Origin: Corynebacterium auriscanis | Lineage (GTDB): Bacteria; Actinomycetota; Actinomycetes; Mycobacteriales; Mycobacteriaceae | Assembly: GCF_030408435.1 (NCBI RefSeq) | Contig: NZ_CP047046.1 | Span: 602,572 to 666,571, forward strand | DNA: 64,000 nucleotides | Direction of reading: 5' to 3' | Part shown: piece by piece, positions 37,771 through 47,409 of the stretch | Numbering within the stretch: the first letter of the stretch is position 1 | Layout of the letters: the number at the start of each line of letters is the position of its first letter | The notes under the pieces: model-generated | The model's input: the letters and a program-made list of their open reading frames with translations, nothing else | Databases searched by the model: none | What the model was told of the DNA's origin: nothing | Translations under genes and position numbers: made by a program

Positions 37771-40700
37771 CTAAGGGGTCAGGCCATGGATGTAGCCGAA
37801 ACGGTGCTCGGTGGTGGAAACGGCCTGCTCCAATAGCAGTGGCAACAGCTCGCGGCGACCATCTGGCAGAACATCCTGATCCAGGATGACGGAGCCCGAC
37901 TGCGCAGCAGCCTGGTAGAGGGAATCCGGGGCTACACCCAAGGAACGAACGCGGACCGACTGGGCGGTCTCGACTTCCTCGGCGAAGTCCTCGTCGGAGA
38001 CAACCCGCATGCGTGTGCCCAGCTCACCCCACGAGGAAGCGACTTCGTGGCTGGCAGAAATGTCCAACTCGGTGCCGGTAGCTGCGGAAGCCAGCTTCAG
38101 TCGTAGCAGGTCGCGTGGGTTTGCCCCCGCGTGGACGCGCACGCGCAGTGGCTCCAACAAGGGCTTGTAGCGGAAGATGTTGGACTCCACAACCAATGCC
38201 GTGTTGTCGTGCTCTACTCCGAATTCCGTGGCCATAGCGTGGGCATCGGATTCCGCCGCGCGGCGCAGCCACACGTGGTCCTCCTTGTCCAAAACAGGGG
38301 AGCCCAGACCGCGGATTTCGCGCAACAGCTGCGTAATCTTTGTGGGCAACGTGCCCGGAACCAGCTGTCCGAGGTCACCTTCGGTCCATACACCCTGCTG
38401 GGCTACGTAGTTCGGACCGCCGGCCTTGGCACCCGAGCCCAAGGAGGAATTCTTCCAACCACCGAAGGACTGGCGCTGCACGATAGCGCCGGTGATGCCG
38501 CGTTCAACGTAAGCGTTGCCGACCTCCACGCGCTCGCGCCAATAAGCGGTTTCCTCCACGTCGATAGTGTGTATGCCACCGGTCAGGCCAAAGCCAGTGG
38601 AGTTTTGCCACTCGATGGCTTCATCGAGAGTTTCGGCGTGCATGATGCCTGCCACAGGGCCGAAGCACTCGTGGGTATGGAACCAGCTGCCGGGCTGCAC
38701 GTTATCGCGCAAACCGGGGCTCCACAAGGTGCCTTCTTCGTTCAGCTTTTCTGGCTTGACCAGCCACTTTTCACCCTTGTCCAGCTGGGTCAAGCCGCGC
38801 AGCAGTTTATCCCCGGGAGGCTCGATAATGCCGTTCATGTAGGTAGAAATGTCGTGGCCAGGCCCAACCTTCATGGAGCGCACCGCATCGACCAGCTGGC
38901 CCATGAAGCGCTTGGACTTGCCGATGGAACCGACGGTGATGATCAGCGAAGCTGCAGAGCACTTCTGGCCCGCGTGTCCGTAGGCCGACTTGAAGATGTC
39001 CGCCACCGCCAAGTCTGGATCGGCTGCTGGGGTGACGATAATGGCGTTTTTACCACTGGTCTCGGCATTGATGACCATGCGTGGCTTCCAGCTGCGGAAC
39101 AGCTTGGCGGTTTCAGATGCGCCGGTGAGGATGACGGAATCCACATCGGGGTGGGAGATGAGGCGCTTACCGGCATCGGCTTCGTCGGCATTGACCAGTT
39201 GCACTAGGTCCTCGGTAACTCCAGCCTCGCGGAGGATGTCCACAAAGACCTCGGCGATGCGCAGTACCTGGGGAGCTGGCTTCAAAATGACGCAGGCACC
39301 AGCTGCCAGGGATGCGAACACACCACCCAATGGAATGGCGATGGGGAAGTTCCATGGTGGTGTTACCACGACCGTCTTGTAGGGAGTGAAAACGGATCCG
39401 CGGACATGGTCTAGCTCACGGGCGGATTCTGCGTAGAAGCGGGCGAAGTCGATGGCCTCGGAAACCTCAGGGTCGGTTTCGCCGACGGTCTTGTCGGCCT
39501 CGAAGACGGCCGCAGAGATCAGTTTGGAGCGATTATTCGCCAGTGCATCTGCTGCGGCGTCCAGCAACTCGGCGCGCTCGTGGCCGCTCTTCTGCGACCA
39601 CTTCTCAGCGGCCTCGCGGCACCGTGCCACGGCCTCGTCGATGGCGGCCGGATCGGTGACTGGTGGGGTTTGTGCAGGTCCAGGGTTGGATTCCGGTGCG
39701 ACGATGCGCTTGGCCCATTCTCGGTTCGCCGGCAGCACCGGGTCGGTATCGGGCTCGTTGACGAAGTTGCCTGGCGTGGAATCGCTACGGCAACCCAGTT
39801 TCTTCTCTTCTTCTTCCAGGCGATTTTGGGTTCGACGCCGGCCCGCAAACGTCTTCCACCGATCCTGTACGGAATGGCGGAAGCGCCGTTCCTGTGCCTG
39901 CATCGGGGTGTTTCCGTTTTCATCCGACTCGTCATCGCCAGGTGTGAACAGTGCATAAAGGAAGTTCTGCTTAGCGCCGTTTTCCTCCAGCCGACGGACC
40001 AAGTAGCTGATGGCTACGTCGAAGTCCTCGGCCTTGACGACGGGGGTGTACAGGATGAGCCCACCCACAACATCACGGACGGCGCGGGCTTGGCCGGGGG
40101 CCATGCCTTGCAGCATTTCGATATCCAGCTGTTCTTCTACGTTGCGAACAACGGAGAGCTCGTGGGCGAGCGCCACGTGGTACAGGTTGTGCGAGGCCAC
40201 GCCGATGCGGATGGCATCAGCGTTTTCCGGTTGGAGTGCGTAATCGATGAGGCGTACGTAGTTGGCGTCTACCTCTGCCTTGGTGAGGTATGGCGCCTGG
40301 GGCCAGTCGTGAATCTCGGAATCCACCCGCTCCATCGACAGGTTCGCACCCTTAACCAAGCGCACCTTGATCTTGCCGCCGCCCTTGGCGCGGCGCTCCT
40401 TGGCGTACTCGGTCAGCTTGGTGAGAGCATCGAATGTATCTGGCAGGTAAGCCTGCAAAACGATGCCGGCTTCCAGCTCACGGAACTCTTCTTCATCCAT
40501 GAGCTCAGTGAACAGCTTGATGGTGAGATCGAGGTCCTTGTATTCCTCCATGTCCATGTTGATGAACGGATGTGGCTGGCGTTTAAGTGCCTGGCGGTAG
40601 AGGGGGCGCAAGCGCTCCTTCAAGCGCTCGGTGCTTCCTTCCAGATCCCAGTGGTTGAGCTGGGAGACAACGGAGGACGCCTTGACGGAAACGTAGTCCA

Positions 40701-41322
40701 CGCGGGGGTTCTTTAACAGTTCCACGATGGCGTCGAGACGCTTTTGAGCCTCGGCCTCGCCGAGCACCGCCTCGCCCAAGAGGTTGAGGTTGAGCCGGAA
40801 ACCCTCTTCGCGGCTGCGATCCAATAGGTCATCCAAGGCCTTCGATTCCGCGTCGAGAACTAAGTGGCCCACGGTAGTGCGCAGGTATTTGCGGGCAATA
40901 GGCATGACCACACTGGGAAGTAGTGGCGCGGCCACAGAACCGGCGGTGACCAGTACTTGGTCCAAGAAACTCATGAACCCTGGGACATCGGCGGTGCGTT
41001 TCAGAGGGTGTGCAATGCGCATGAACTCCTTGGCAGCGACCTTGTTGTCCTCTGGGCGGGCAACGCGGTCTACGAAGGCGAAGGTGAATTCAACACCGTC
41101 GGGGTCATGCACCATATCGGCAAGCTGCTTAGTGGATTTGGAGGTCTCCTCAACCTCTAGCCACTGCTCGGCGCGGTGGATTGCTTTAGTTACCACCGCC
41201 TCGACATCGGAACTATTCGGGCGCGGGGTGAAAGCCTGGCTGCTCAACGCCAACCTCAATTCTTCAATCGGTGGCCGAGATGGATAGCCCCGGCCCAATT
41301 CTGTGCAGGGTACGTTCACCAC
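37771..41322 (-). CDS. putA: Bifunctional proline dehydrogenase / P5C dehydrogenase
   Basis: An 1183-residue enzyme that oxidises proline to glutamate in two steps. The FAD-dependent proline dehydrogenase half covers about residues 60-460 (VSVKASSVVSQLNHWD, VRLVKGANLSMER, GVASHNLYHVALA). A charged linker follows, then the aldehyde dehydrogenase half from about 560, with catalytic C788 in GHAGQKCSAAS and TPPWNFPIAIPLGGV. No N-terminal DNA-binding domain is visible, so it is not a self-regulating PutA. Translation starts at one of two adjacent GTG codons (41322 or 41319). A terminator follows. Confidence 0.93.
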   Translation of the reverse strand: MVNVPCTELGRGYPSRPPIEELRLALSSQAFTPRPNSSDVEAVVTKAIHRAEQWLEVEETSKSTKQLADMVHDPDGVEFTFAFVDRVARPEDNKVAAKEFMRIAHPLKRTADVPGFMSFLDQVLVTAGSVAAPLLPSVVMPIARKYLRTTVGHLVLDAESKALDDLLDRSREEGFRLNLNLLGEAVLGEAEAQKRLDAIVELLKNPRVDYVSVKASSVVSQLNHWDLEGSTERLKERLRPLYRQALKRQPHPFINMDMEEYKDLDLTIKLFTELMDEEEFRELEAGIVLQAYLPDTFDALTKLTEYAKERRAKGGGKIKVRLVKGANLSMERVDSEIHDWPQAPYLTKAEVDANYVRLIDYALQPENADAIRIGVASHNLYHVALAHELSVVRNVEEQLDIEMLQGMAPGQARAVRDVVGGLILYTPVVKAEDFDVAISYLVRRLEENGAKQNFLYALFTPGDDESDENGNTPMQAQERRFRHSVQDRWKTFAGRRRTQNRLEEEEKKLGCRSDSTPGNFVNEPDTDPVLPANREWAKRIVAPESNPGPAQTPPVTDPAAIDEAVARCREAAEKWSQKSGHERAELLDAAADALANNRSKLISAAVFEADKTVGETDPEVSEAIDFARFYAESARELDHVRGSVFTPYKTVVVTPPWNFPIAIPLGGVFASLAAGACVILKPAPQVLRIAEVFVDILREAGVTEDLVQLVNADEADAGKRLISHPDVDSVILTGASETAKLFRSWKPRMVINAETSGKNAIIVTPAADPDLAVADIFKSAYGHAGQKCSAASLIITVGSIGKSKRFMGQLVDAVRSMKVGPGHDISTYMNGIIEPPGDKLLRGLTQLDKGEKWLVKPEKLNEEGTLWSPGLRDNVQPGSWFHTHECFGPVAGIMHAETLDEAIEWQNSTGFGLTGGIHTIDVEETAYWRERVEVGNAYVERGITGAIVQRQSFGGWKNSSLGSGAKAGGPNYVAQQGVWTEGDLGQLVPGTLPTKITQLLREIRGLGSPVLDKEDHVWLRRAAESDAHAMATEFGVEHDNTALVVESNIFRYKPLLEPLRVRVHAGANPRDLLRLKLASAATGTELDISASHEVASSWGELGTRMRVVSDEDFAEEVETAQSVRVRSLGVAPDSLYQAAAQSGSVILDQDVLPDGRRELLPLLLEQAVSTTEHRFGYIHGLTP

Positions 41323-41371
41323 CCTAATAACGAGAGATAGATTGGGCTAGCTTGCAACCGGAAATACGAAG

Positions 41372-41401
41372 GCAGCGGACAGCAATAACGCTGTCCGCTG
41401 C
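41372..41401 (-). terminator. Perfect 12-bp hairpin between abgT and putA
   Basis: GCAGCGGACAGC (41372-41383) and GCTGTCCGCTGC (41390-41401) pair perfectly around AATAAC. On the minus strand CTTCGTATTT follows, fitting a terminator for the transporter gene. Confidence 0.75.
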
Positions 41402-41408
41402 GCATCTC

Positions 41409-43052
41409 TTAAGGTGCGGGGTAATCCATGGGGGTGCCAGGACCCAGAGGCAATCCGAGGGACCACCACAGGGCGAAGAACAGGAACCAGCCCACCAGCA
41501 TGGCAATGGAGTACGGCAGAGCCAGTGACATGAGCGTGCCGATACCGGCCTTCTTGTAGTACCGCTGCAAGAAGGTGAGGGCGAGGGCGAAGTAGGGGCT
41601 CATCGGGGTGATGATGTTCGATGGGGAATCACCAATTCGGAACAGCATCTGGGTGACTTCGGGGGAAAAGCCCACGTACATAAACATGGGAACCACGATG
41701 GGGGCCATAAGGGCCCACTGGGCGGAACCGGAAGTGATAAGCAAGTTCAACAGCGCCACCAGCACCACGAACGCTGCGAACAGGACCAGCGGAGGAAGAT
41801 CGGCCTTCTGGAGCAGCTCAGCGCCCTTAATTGCGGTCCAGGAACCCAGGTTGGATGCCTTAAACCATGCAAGGAACTGCGATACCGCGAAGAACAGCAC
41901 CATCATCGGAATGAGGGTTTCGATTCCACGCCCCATGAAGGTTGGCACGTCGCCCAAGGAGGTGATGGATTTAATCCCCACACCGTAGACGATGCCTAGG
42001 ATGAGGAACGTCAGGGCAATCGGAACGGCCACAGCAGTAATCAGTGGGCTGGACATGACGTCACCGCCCTCGCCTTGTAGGGGTGAGAACGGAACAAACA
42101 GCATCGCGAAATACAACGCCAGTAGGACCGCGGCTACCACCCCGGTGATCCCCAGCGCGCGGGATTCGCTCCGGTCCAGTTGCAGGGACTCGGTCAACTT
42201 TTCCTGCGAGACCTCTTGGGCCAATTCATCGTCGCCGTCGCGACCCGTTTTGAATGTGACTTGGGAGTAATCGATGTGGTTGTGATCCACTAGCTGGGCT
42301 GCCCGGCGGTTCATAAACGTTTCGGTCAAAACGGTGATGATGAGGGCTAGAACAATGGCGCTGGCTGCGACGAAGAAGTAGTTCGCCAGCGGGGAAACGT
42401 AGTATTCCTTATCCACGATGTGTGCCGCGGACGTGGAAATTCCACCCAAGAGGACGTCGGTGATGTTAAGCACCAGGGAGGAGTTGAACCCGGCGGAGGA
42501 TGCGGCGAAGGCTACCATCGCGCCGACAATGGGAGATCGTCCCACGGCGCGGAAGGAAACGGCTCCTAGTGGAATCAGGATCACGTACACGGCATCGGAG
42601 GCCACGGATCCCGTTACGCCAGCGAGTGCCACCACGAATGTCAGCAGCTTCGGACCGACCTTGGACACAATTGCACGCACGACAGCGCTGATGAGCCCGG
42701 AGTGTTCGGCCACGGCCACACCCAGCATGACAGTGATGATGAGGCCCAGTGGTGGGAAGGTCACATAATTCTCGACGGCATCGGAAACTATCAGCTTCAG
42801 CCCATCTGAGCTCAGCAGATTCACGATTTCTACCGGTTTGCCGTCTTCGGGATTAGTGGCGGTCAAACCGACTTTGTTGCCGATGTAACTGGAGATCAAC
42901 ACCAGTCCACCGAGGATCACGAACAGCCAAAATGGATCCGGTAGTTTGTTGCCAATCTTCTCAACCGTCCCCAAGAATCCACTGGGCTGGCTGTCGGTCT
43001 TGTCATCCTCTTTGGGGTCGCGGGCTTTGGTTGCGGTCCTCTGATCGCTCAT
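41409..43052 (-). CDS. AbgT-family transporter
   Basis: A 547-residue membrane protein of the AbgT family, with about 11-13 membrane segments. The layout is typical: GNKLPDPFWLFVILGGLVLISS at the N-terminus, GVTGSVASDAVYVILIPLGA, FAASSAGFNSSLVLNITDVLLGG, and the second repeat with LLITSGSAQWALMAPIVVPMF. E. coli AbgT imports p-aminobenzoyl-glutamate, while other members export sulfonamides (MtrF, YdaH), so direction and substrate are open. It lies upstream of putA on the same strand, separated by a hairpin. Confidence 0.88.
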   Translation of the reverse strand: MSDQRTATKARDPKEDDKTDSQPSGFLGTVEKIGNKLPDPFWLFVILGGLVLISSYIGNKVGLTATNPEDGKPVEIVNLLSSDGLKLIVSDAVENYVTFPPLGLIITVMLGVAVAEHSGLISAVVRAIVSKVGPKLLTFVVALAGVTGSVASDAVYVILIPLGAVSFRAVGRSPIVGAMVAFAASSAGFNSSLVLNITDVLLGGISTSAAHIVDKEYYVSPLANYFFVAASAIVLALIITVLTETFMNRRAAQLVDHNHIDYSQVTFKTGRDGDDELAQEVSQEKLTESLQLDRSESRALGITGVVAAVLLALYFAMLFVPFSPLQGEGGDVMSSPLITAVAVPIALTFLILGIVYGVGIKSITSLGDVPTFMGRGIETLIPMMVLFFAVSQFLAWFKASNLGSWTAIKGAELLQKADLPPLVLFAAFVVLVALLNLLITSGSAQWALMAPIVVPMFMYVGFSPEVTQMLFRIGDSPSNIITPMSPYFALALTFLQRYYKKAGIGTLMSLALPYSIAMLVGWFLFFALWWSLGLPLGPGTPMDYPAP

Positions 43053-43265
43053 GTTTTCTTTCTGTCTTTGTGGCCGGGCGAGGGGGGGAGTGGCGCCTTA
43101 TTTTTCTTGACGCCAACTTCAACCGGATGGGCTTGTGACTTTACATTCTGTGGGATCGAGGGGCAGGGAAACGCGTGAATTAGCGCGCGAGTGATTAGAT
43201 CACATACATCACATCTTTCACTTTGGGCTTCAGTAATATCAGTGTCTTCGCTAAAGTACTTAGCC

Positions 43266-43955
43266 GTGATCACATTCCAAAACGTCTCCAAGAGCTACAA
43301 GTCCGCGGGGCGGCCCGCCCTGAGAGATATCAACATCGCTATAGATAAAGGCGAATTTGTGTTCCTCATCGGTCCTTCCGGATCGGGTAAATCAACGTTC
43401 CTCCAACTGATGCTGCGTGAAGAGAAGCTGGATTCCGGCGATCTGCATGTAGCGGACTTCCACGTCAACAAGCTGAAAGGCAAAGACGTGGCCAAATTAC
43501 GGCAACGCATTGGATACGTATTCCAAGACTTCAGATTGTTGCCCAAGAAGACGGTGTTTGAGAATGTGGCTTTCGCGCTTGAGGTGATCGGTAAGAAGCG
43601 TGCAGACATTGAAACGCTCGTCCCCCAAGCGCTGAAGACCGTTGGCTTGGACGGCAAGGAGAATCGCTACCCACATGAGTTATCAGGTGGCGAGCAGCAG
43701 CGAGTGGCGATTGCGCGGGCGTCGGTAAACCGTCCCCTAGTGTTGCTAGCCGACGAGCCGACCGGCAACCTCGACCCCGATACCTCGTCGGAGATCATGT
43801 TGCTTCTGAACCGGATTAATCAGGCAGGCACAACCGTGGTGATGTCCACTCACGATGACGTGGCGGTGGATTCCATGCGTAAGCGTGTCATTGAGCTGGA
43901 CAAGGGAACCATTGTCCGCGATGACGCCCACGGCGTGTACGGCGTTGGACGTTAA
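43266..43955 (+). CDS. ftsE: Cell division ATP-binding protein FtsE
   Basis: A 229-residue ABC ATPase that works with FtsX at the division site to activate peptidoglycan hydrolases. Walker A GPSGSGKS at 36-43, signature [10 protein letters not shown] near 139 and Walker [12 protein letters not shown] near 159-169. The frame is open upstream, but FtsE proteins begin MITFxNVSK, which fixes the GTG at 43266. TAAAGT lies 8 nt before it and no SD is seen, so the mRNA is probably leaderless. ftsX follows 27 bp later. Confidence 0.95.
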   Translation: MITFQNVSKSYKSAGRPALRDINIAIDKGEFVFLIGPSGSGKSTFLQLMLREEKLDSGDLHVADFHVNKLKGKDVAKLRQRIGYVFQDFRLLPKKTVFENVAFALEVIGKKRADIETLVPQALKTVGLDGKENRYPHELSGGEQQRVAIARASVNRPLVLLADEPTGNLDPDTSSEIMLLLNRINQAGTTVVMSTHDDVAVDSMRKRVIELDKGTIVRDDAHGVYGVGR

Positions 43956-43982
43956 CAAGAGAAGCGGGAAAGAGAAGACACT

Positions 43983-44885
43983 ATGAATTTTGGTTTCGTA
44001 TTCCGCGAGGCAATGGCTGGGTTCCGTCGCAATGCGACAATGACCGTTGCGATGATCATCACTACAGCGATCTCCCTTGCGCTGCTGGCCACCGGGTTTT
44101 TGTTGACGAATATGACGGAGCGGACGAAGGATATCTACATCGACCGCGTGGAAGTTATGGTTCAGCTGGATGACAAGATTTCCTCCACCGACCAAGACTG
44201 CACTAGCGCACAATGTGCTGCGCTGAAGAGCAAGCTCGAGGGCGATGATGAAGTACAGTCCGTGACGTTCCGCAACAAACAGCAATCCTACGACCGCTTC
44301 GTGGAGCTGTTTAAGGATTCCGATCCGCGTTTGGTGGAGCAGACCGGTAAAGATGCATTCCCGGCAGCATTGCACGTGCGGTTGACCGATCCCACAGAGA
44401 CGGGCCCGATTGATGCCGTCAAGAACGATCCGGGTGTGGCTAACGTGGTCGATCAAGGTGAGGATCTGCAGGCTGCAACCCGCAACCTGGATGCTGTGCG
44501 AAACGCTTCCTTCTTGGTCGCAGCCGTGCAGGCTGTGGCAGCTATCTTCCTCATTATGAACATGGTCCAGATCGCGGCATTCAGCCGTCGCCATGAGATC
44601 AGCATTATGCGCATGGTGGGTGCTTCCCGCTGGTACACGCAGATGCCGTTCGTGCTAGAGGCTGTCATCGGCGCCATTATCGGCGCCGTGCTGGCAGTAG
44701 TGGGTATGTATGCCGGCAAGAAGCTGGTGGTCGATAGCGCGATGCGCTCTCTATATGACGCCAACCTGGTCGCGCGCATCACCGATAGCGATATCTGGCT
44801 GGCGGCACCGTTCCTCGTTCTTACGGGTGCAGTGGTCGCGGCAGTCACAGCTCAGATTACGCTGCGCTGGTACGTAAAGAACTAG
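43983..44885 (+). CDS. ftsX: Cell division protein FtsX
   Basis: A 300-residue membrane partner of FtsE. One membrane segment at about 22-42 (MTVAMIITTAISLALLATGF), a large extracytoplasmic domain (45-170) that in actinobacteria binds a cell-wall hydrolase, then three membrane segments from about 178 to the end, as in all FtsX proteins. Two cysteines (CTSAQC) lie in the outer domain and could form a disulfide. SD GAGAAG is present. Confidence 0.95.
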   Translation: MNFGFVFREAMAGFRRNATMTVAMIITTAISLALLATGFLLTNMTERTKDIYIDRVEVMVQLDDKISSTDQDCTSAQCAALKSKLEGDDEVQSVTFRNKQQSYDRFVELFKDSDPRLVEQTGKDAFPAALHVRLTDPTETGPIDAVKNDPGVANVVDQGEDLQAATRNLDAVRNASFLVAAVQAVAAIFLIMNMVQIAAFSRRHEISIMRMVGASRWYTQMPFVLEAVIGAIIGAVLAVVGMYAGKKLVVDSAMRSLYDANLVARITDSDIWLAAPFLVLTGAVVAAVTAQITLRWYVKN

Positions 44886-44984
44886 GGAAATGCTTGGGGG
44901 CACATATGGGTTGTTGAATCTTCAGGTGAGGTTGTTGGGGTAATCCTGCCGCTTCCGTGGCCGGCATCCTCTCGCTGAAAGACG

Positions 44985-45042
44985 AATGTGCAGCAGAAGT
45001 CCAACAAAAACGCGGCATTTTGTCAGAGTTCTGCTGCACATT
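44985..45042. repeat. Dispersed hairpin element, copy 2
   Basis: AATGTGCAGCAGAAGTCC (44985-45002) pairs with 45025-45042, and ACAAAA/TTTTGT continues the stem. Relative to copy 1 at 3811-3867 it has a few substitutions and one inserted base, yet the stem is kept. It is followed by TGCG...CAGTGCGTGC and a GGCGGGYGCC array, as in copy 1. Confidence 0.85.
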
Positions 45043-45058
45043 GTGCGACCCAGTGCGT

Positions 45059-45130
45059 GCCGGCGGGCGCCACGCCGAAATGTGGCTGGCGGGTGCCACG
45101 CCGAAATGTGGCCGGCGGGCGCCACGCTCC
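45059..45130 (+). repeat. 26-bp tandem array after hairpin copy 2
   Basis: Units start at 45059, 45085 and 45111, about 2.7 copies, each GCYGGCGGGYGCCACGCCGA followed by AATGTG. It occupies the same place relative to the hairpin as the 53-bp array at 3886. Confidence 0.88.
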
Positions 45131-45343
45131 GCGTCGATCGTTTGCGGGGTGGAACTGTAAACAACGTAATTGGCACGACTGCTGCCTAGGTTTTGCGCTG
45201 CATCGGTCGGTGGGGAACTATCGGGACCGCCAGTTGGGTGGGTTTGCGTTGGTGGCACCAGCGCATTTAGTGCTGGTGGTACTAGGGCAGCCACAGTACG
45301 GTTTGTCTATCTGCAAACCCCCTGCGCTAAGGTATTAGCCGTT

Positions 45344-45898
45344 ATGGCAGCGAAAAAGAGCATTCCCGTTGATTCGGGGAAATCGAAAGGGAAGGCCTCC
45401 CAAAAGGCAAAGGCCCGGACCGGAAAAGGGACCGGGTCCTTAGTCGTTGCTACCAACCGTAAGGCTCGCCATGATTATCACATCCTGGACACTTACGAGT
45501 GCGGTGTGGTTTTGGTAGGCACCGAAGTCAAGGCTTTGCGGGAGGGCAAGGCCTCTTTGGTCGACGCCTACGCGACGATCGACGATGGTGAAGTGTGGTT
45601 GCGCGGGCTCCACATCCCCGAATATTCCATGGGGCACTGGACGAACCACAGTCCGCGACGGACCCGGAAGCTCTTGTTGCACCGTCGCGAAATCGATTCC
45701 CTCATGGGTAAAGTGCGCGATGGTAATTCCACTTTGGTGCCCCTGCAGCTGTATTTCGTCGCTGGGCGGCTCAAGGTGGAACTGGCACTTGCGCGAGGCA
45801 AACAGGAATACGATAAGCGCCAGGATATTAAGCGCCGAACCGAGGAGCGCGAGATTACGCGGGAAATGGGCCGCCGCATTAAGGGAATCCAGGGCTAG
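45344..45898 (+). CDS. smpB: SsrA-binding protein SmpB
   Basis: A 184-residue RNA-binding protein that delivers tmRNA to stalled ribosomes. The first 30 residues are Lys-rich; then [65 protein letters not shown] and the C-terminal [15 protein letters not shown] are diagnostic. The ATG at 45344 follows a CGCTAAGGTATTAGCCGTT segment almost identical to the one in front of ftsE. Its RNA partner ssrA lies 1.5 kb downstream, with one unusual gene between. Confidence 0.96.
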   Translation: MAAKKSIPVDSGKSKGKASQKAKARTGKGTGSLVVATNRKARHDYHILDTYECGVVLVGTEVKALREGKASLVDAYATIDDGEVWLRGLHIPEYSMGHWTNHSPRRTRKLLLHRREIDSLMGKVRDGNSTLVPLQLYFVAGRLKVELALARGKQEYDKRQDIKRRTEEREITREMGRRIKGIQG

Positions 45899-46141
45899 CG
45901 CGTTTAAGGGTGGTCAGGGTTCGCGCGGTAGGACGCTCTGAGCTATCACTGTCAAAGTGTCCTAGGATGTGGCGCGTTTCCTGTCGCCGTCGCTTCTCTC
46001 TATCTTCCTGCGCGTCCAATCACTTCTTTAAAGGATCGCTTGTGAGATTCATCCTTGAGGACGATTGGGTGCGTGAGTGCGGTGTTTTATGGTGGTACAC
46101 GCATGATTGAATACACGGGCAATTAAAAGATTGGTGGGCAC

Positions 46142-47335
46142 ATGGCAGTGGAGCATTGGCGATTGGCGCACCCAAACCGAGGTCTTTTAGAGGTATTGGT
46201 GGGGTCGTCGGAGGAACTGCGCGAGTATGACCCGAAGTTTCCATTGGATGCAGAACAGGAGGGGAAGGAAGAAAAGAGGCGGAAGGAAAACCCTGCGCCG
46301 ACAGCGCCAGAAGGGGAGGGGGCCGGAGGTAGCGGTGAGCGTGCGAAGTGGGAGAGTGCAAATAGTTCGGGTGCTAAAGCCGAGGTGGACCGAACTACTG
46401 AAACGGCAGAGCGTGCGAAGTGGGAGAGTGCAAATAGTTCGGGTGCTAAAGCCGAGGTGGACAGAACTACTGAAACGGCAGAGCGTGCGAAGTGGGAGGG
46501 TGTGAAAAGCAAGGAGACAGAGGCAGAGGGGAACGAAATCACCAACTACCTCGACGAACTTGAAAAGGACTCGGAAAAACCTGGTGCTCGAGGGAAGATT
46601 TCGAAGGTTGTACGGGGGTTCCTCTCCTCGAAATGCGTTCTCGTTCGGCAGGATAAGCAAGTCATTGCACGTTTGGAGTCTCTCCAAAATGTCAAGATTT
46701 CCTTGGATAAGGTTTCCCCGAAGGTCAAGGATGGAAAACTCGGTTACGAACTAACCATCTCGGAACCGTTTTTGGAGCTACAGAAGAACTTCACCGGGAA
46801 TCATTTAATTGAAGTGATCGTGAAGACTAGGGGAGAACTGGTGAAGTTCGACCCGCCGGCTGGATCCCCGGCAGCTGCACGTGAGAGAGCTATGGAGGAA
46901 TCGCCGACGAAACGTTGGCTATATCCTTTTCTTTCTGGTTTGGGCAAAGGAGGCTGGGCTGTTGCCGTCCTCATCCTTGGTCCCGTTGTTTCCAAGATCA
47001 TTGATCTTCTTTGGGGACTAGTAGAACCTCATTTGCCCGATTGGGACTTACCTTCCATTCCTTGGCCGAGCATCGATCTACCCGATATCCACCTGCCGTC
47101 GATTCCTTGGCCTCACATCAACTGGCCGCACATCGACCTGCCGGATTGGCACATCCCAGAATGGATGAGGCCGGTATTGCACGTCATTGCGGTGGCGGCG
47201 GATTACTCCAAGATTTGGGTTCCCATTGTGATTGGTCTTTTCATCGGCCTGATGTCCGTGCGGCGAAGTAAGAAGTCCCAAGCGGTGAAAGAAAAGTGGA
47301 ATGACGACGCAGAACCTCAGTCCCAGGAACCCTGA
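46142..47335 (+). CDS. Undescribed membrane protein with Pro/Trp pentapeptide repeats
   Basis: A 397-residue protein I do not recognise. Residues 1-135 are highly charged, with 24-residue repeats (ERAKWESANSSGAKAEVDRT plus TETA; two full copies and a partial one). A globular-looking part follows (about 145-240: VRGFLSSKCVLVRQDKQVIARLES). Then come a membrane segment (271-294), nine exact pentapeptides at 298-342 with consensus [LW]-P-[DSH]-[IW]-x, and a second membrane segment (about 355-375). The Trp/Pro block would lie outside the membrane. SD GGTGGG precedes the ATG. It sits between smpB and ssrA. Confidence 0.75.
   Translation: MAVEHWRLAHPNRGLLEVLVGSSEELREYDPKFPLDAEQEGKEEKRRKENPAPTAPEGEGAGGSGERAKWESANSSGAKAEVDRTTETAERAKWESANSSGAKAEVDRTTETAERAKWEGVKSKETEAEGNEITNYLDELEKDSEKPGARGKISKVVRGFLSSKCVLVRQDKQVIARLESLQNVKISLDKVSPKVKDGKLGYELTISEPFLELQKNFTGNHLIEVIVKTRGELVKFDPPAGSPAAARERAMEESPTKRWLYPFLSGLGKGGWAVAVLILGPVVSKIIDLLWGLVEPHLPDWDLPSIPWPSIDLPDIHLPSIPWPHINWPHIDLPDWHIPEWMRPVLHVIAVAADYSKIWVPIVIGLFIGLMSVRRSKKSQAVKEKWNDDAEPQSQEP
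46337..46500 (+). repeat. 72-bp in-frame tandem repeat
   Basis: Units start at 46337, 46409 and 46481 (the last partial), exactly 72 bp apart, encoding a 24-residue charged repeat. Confidence 0.95.
47033..47167 (+). repeat. Nine tandem pentapeptide codon blocks
   Basis: 45 codons read LPDWD, LPSIP, WPSID, LPDIH, LPSIP, WPHIN, WPHID, LPDWH, IPEWM in unbroken register. Proline is at position 2 of every unit and Trp or Ile at position 4. Confidence 0.9.
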
Positions 47336-47409
47336 TTGCTTCCCACGATAGCGAAGGGTAACATGAATAATCCTGCTGTCAAACGTTTCCGCAGCAGGGT
47401 GATGCATAA

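Larger units (their letters stand above)
44886..45343. other. ftsX-smpB intergenic region carrying a hairpin element and array
   Basis: About 460 bp with no gene. It holds hairpin copy 2 (44985-45042), a 26-bp array (45059-45130) and, at the end, the smpB promoter. In many actinobacteria smpB follows ftsX closely, so this gap appears expanded. Confidence 0.6.
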
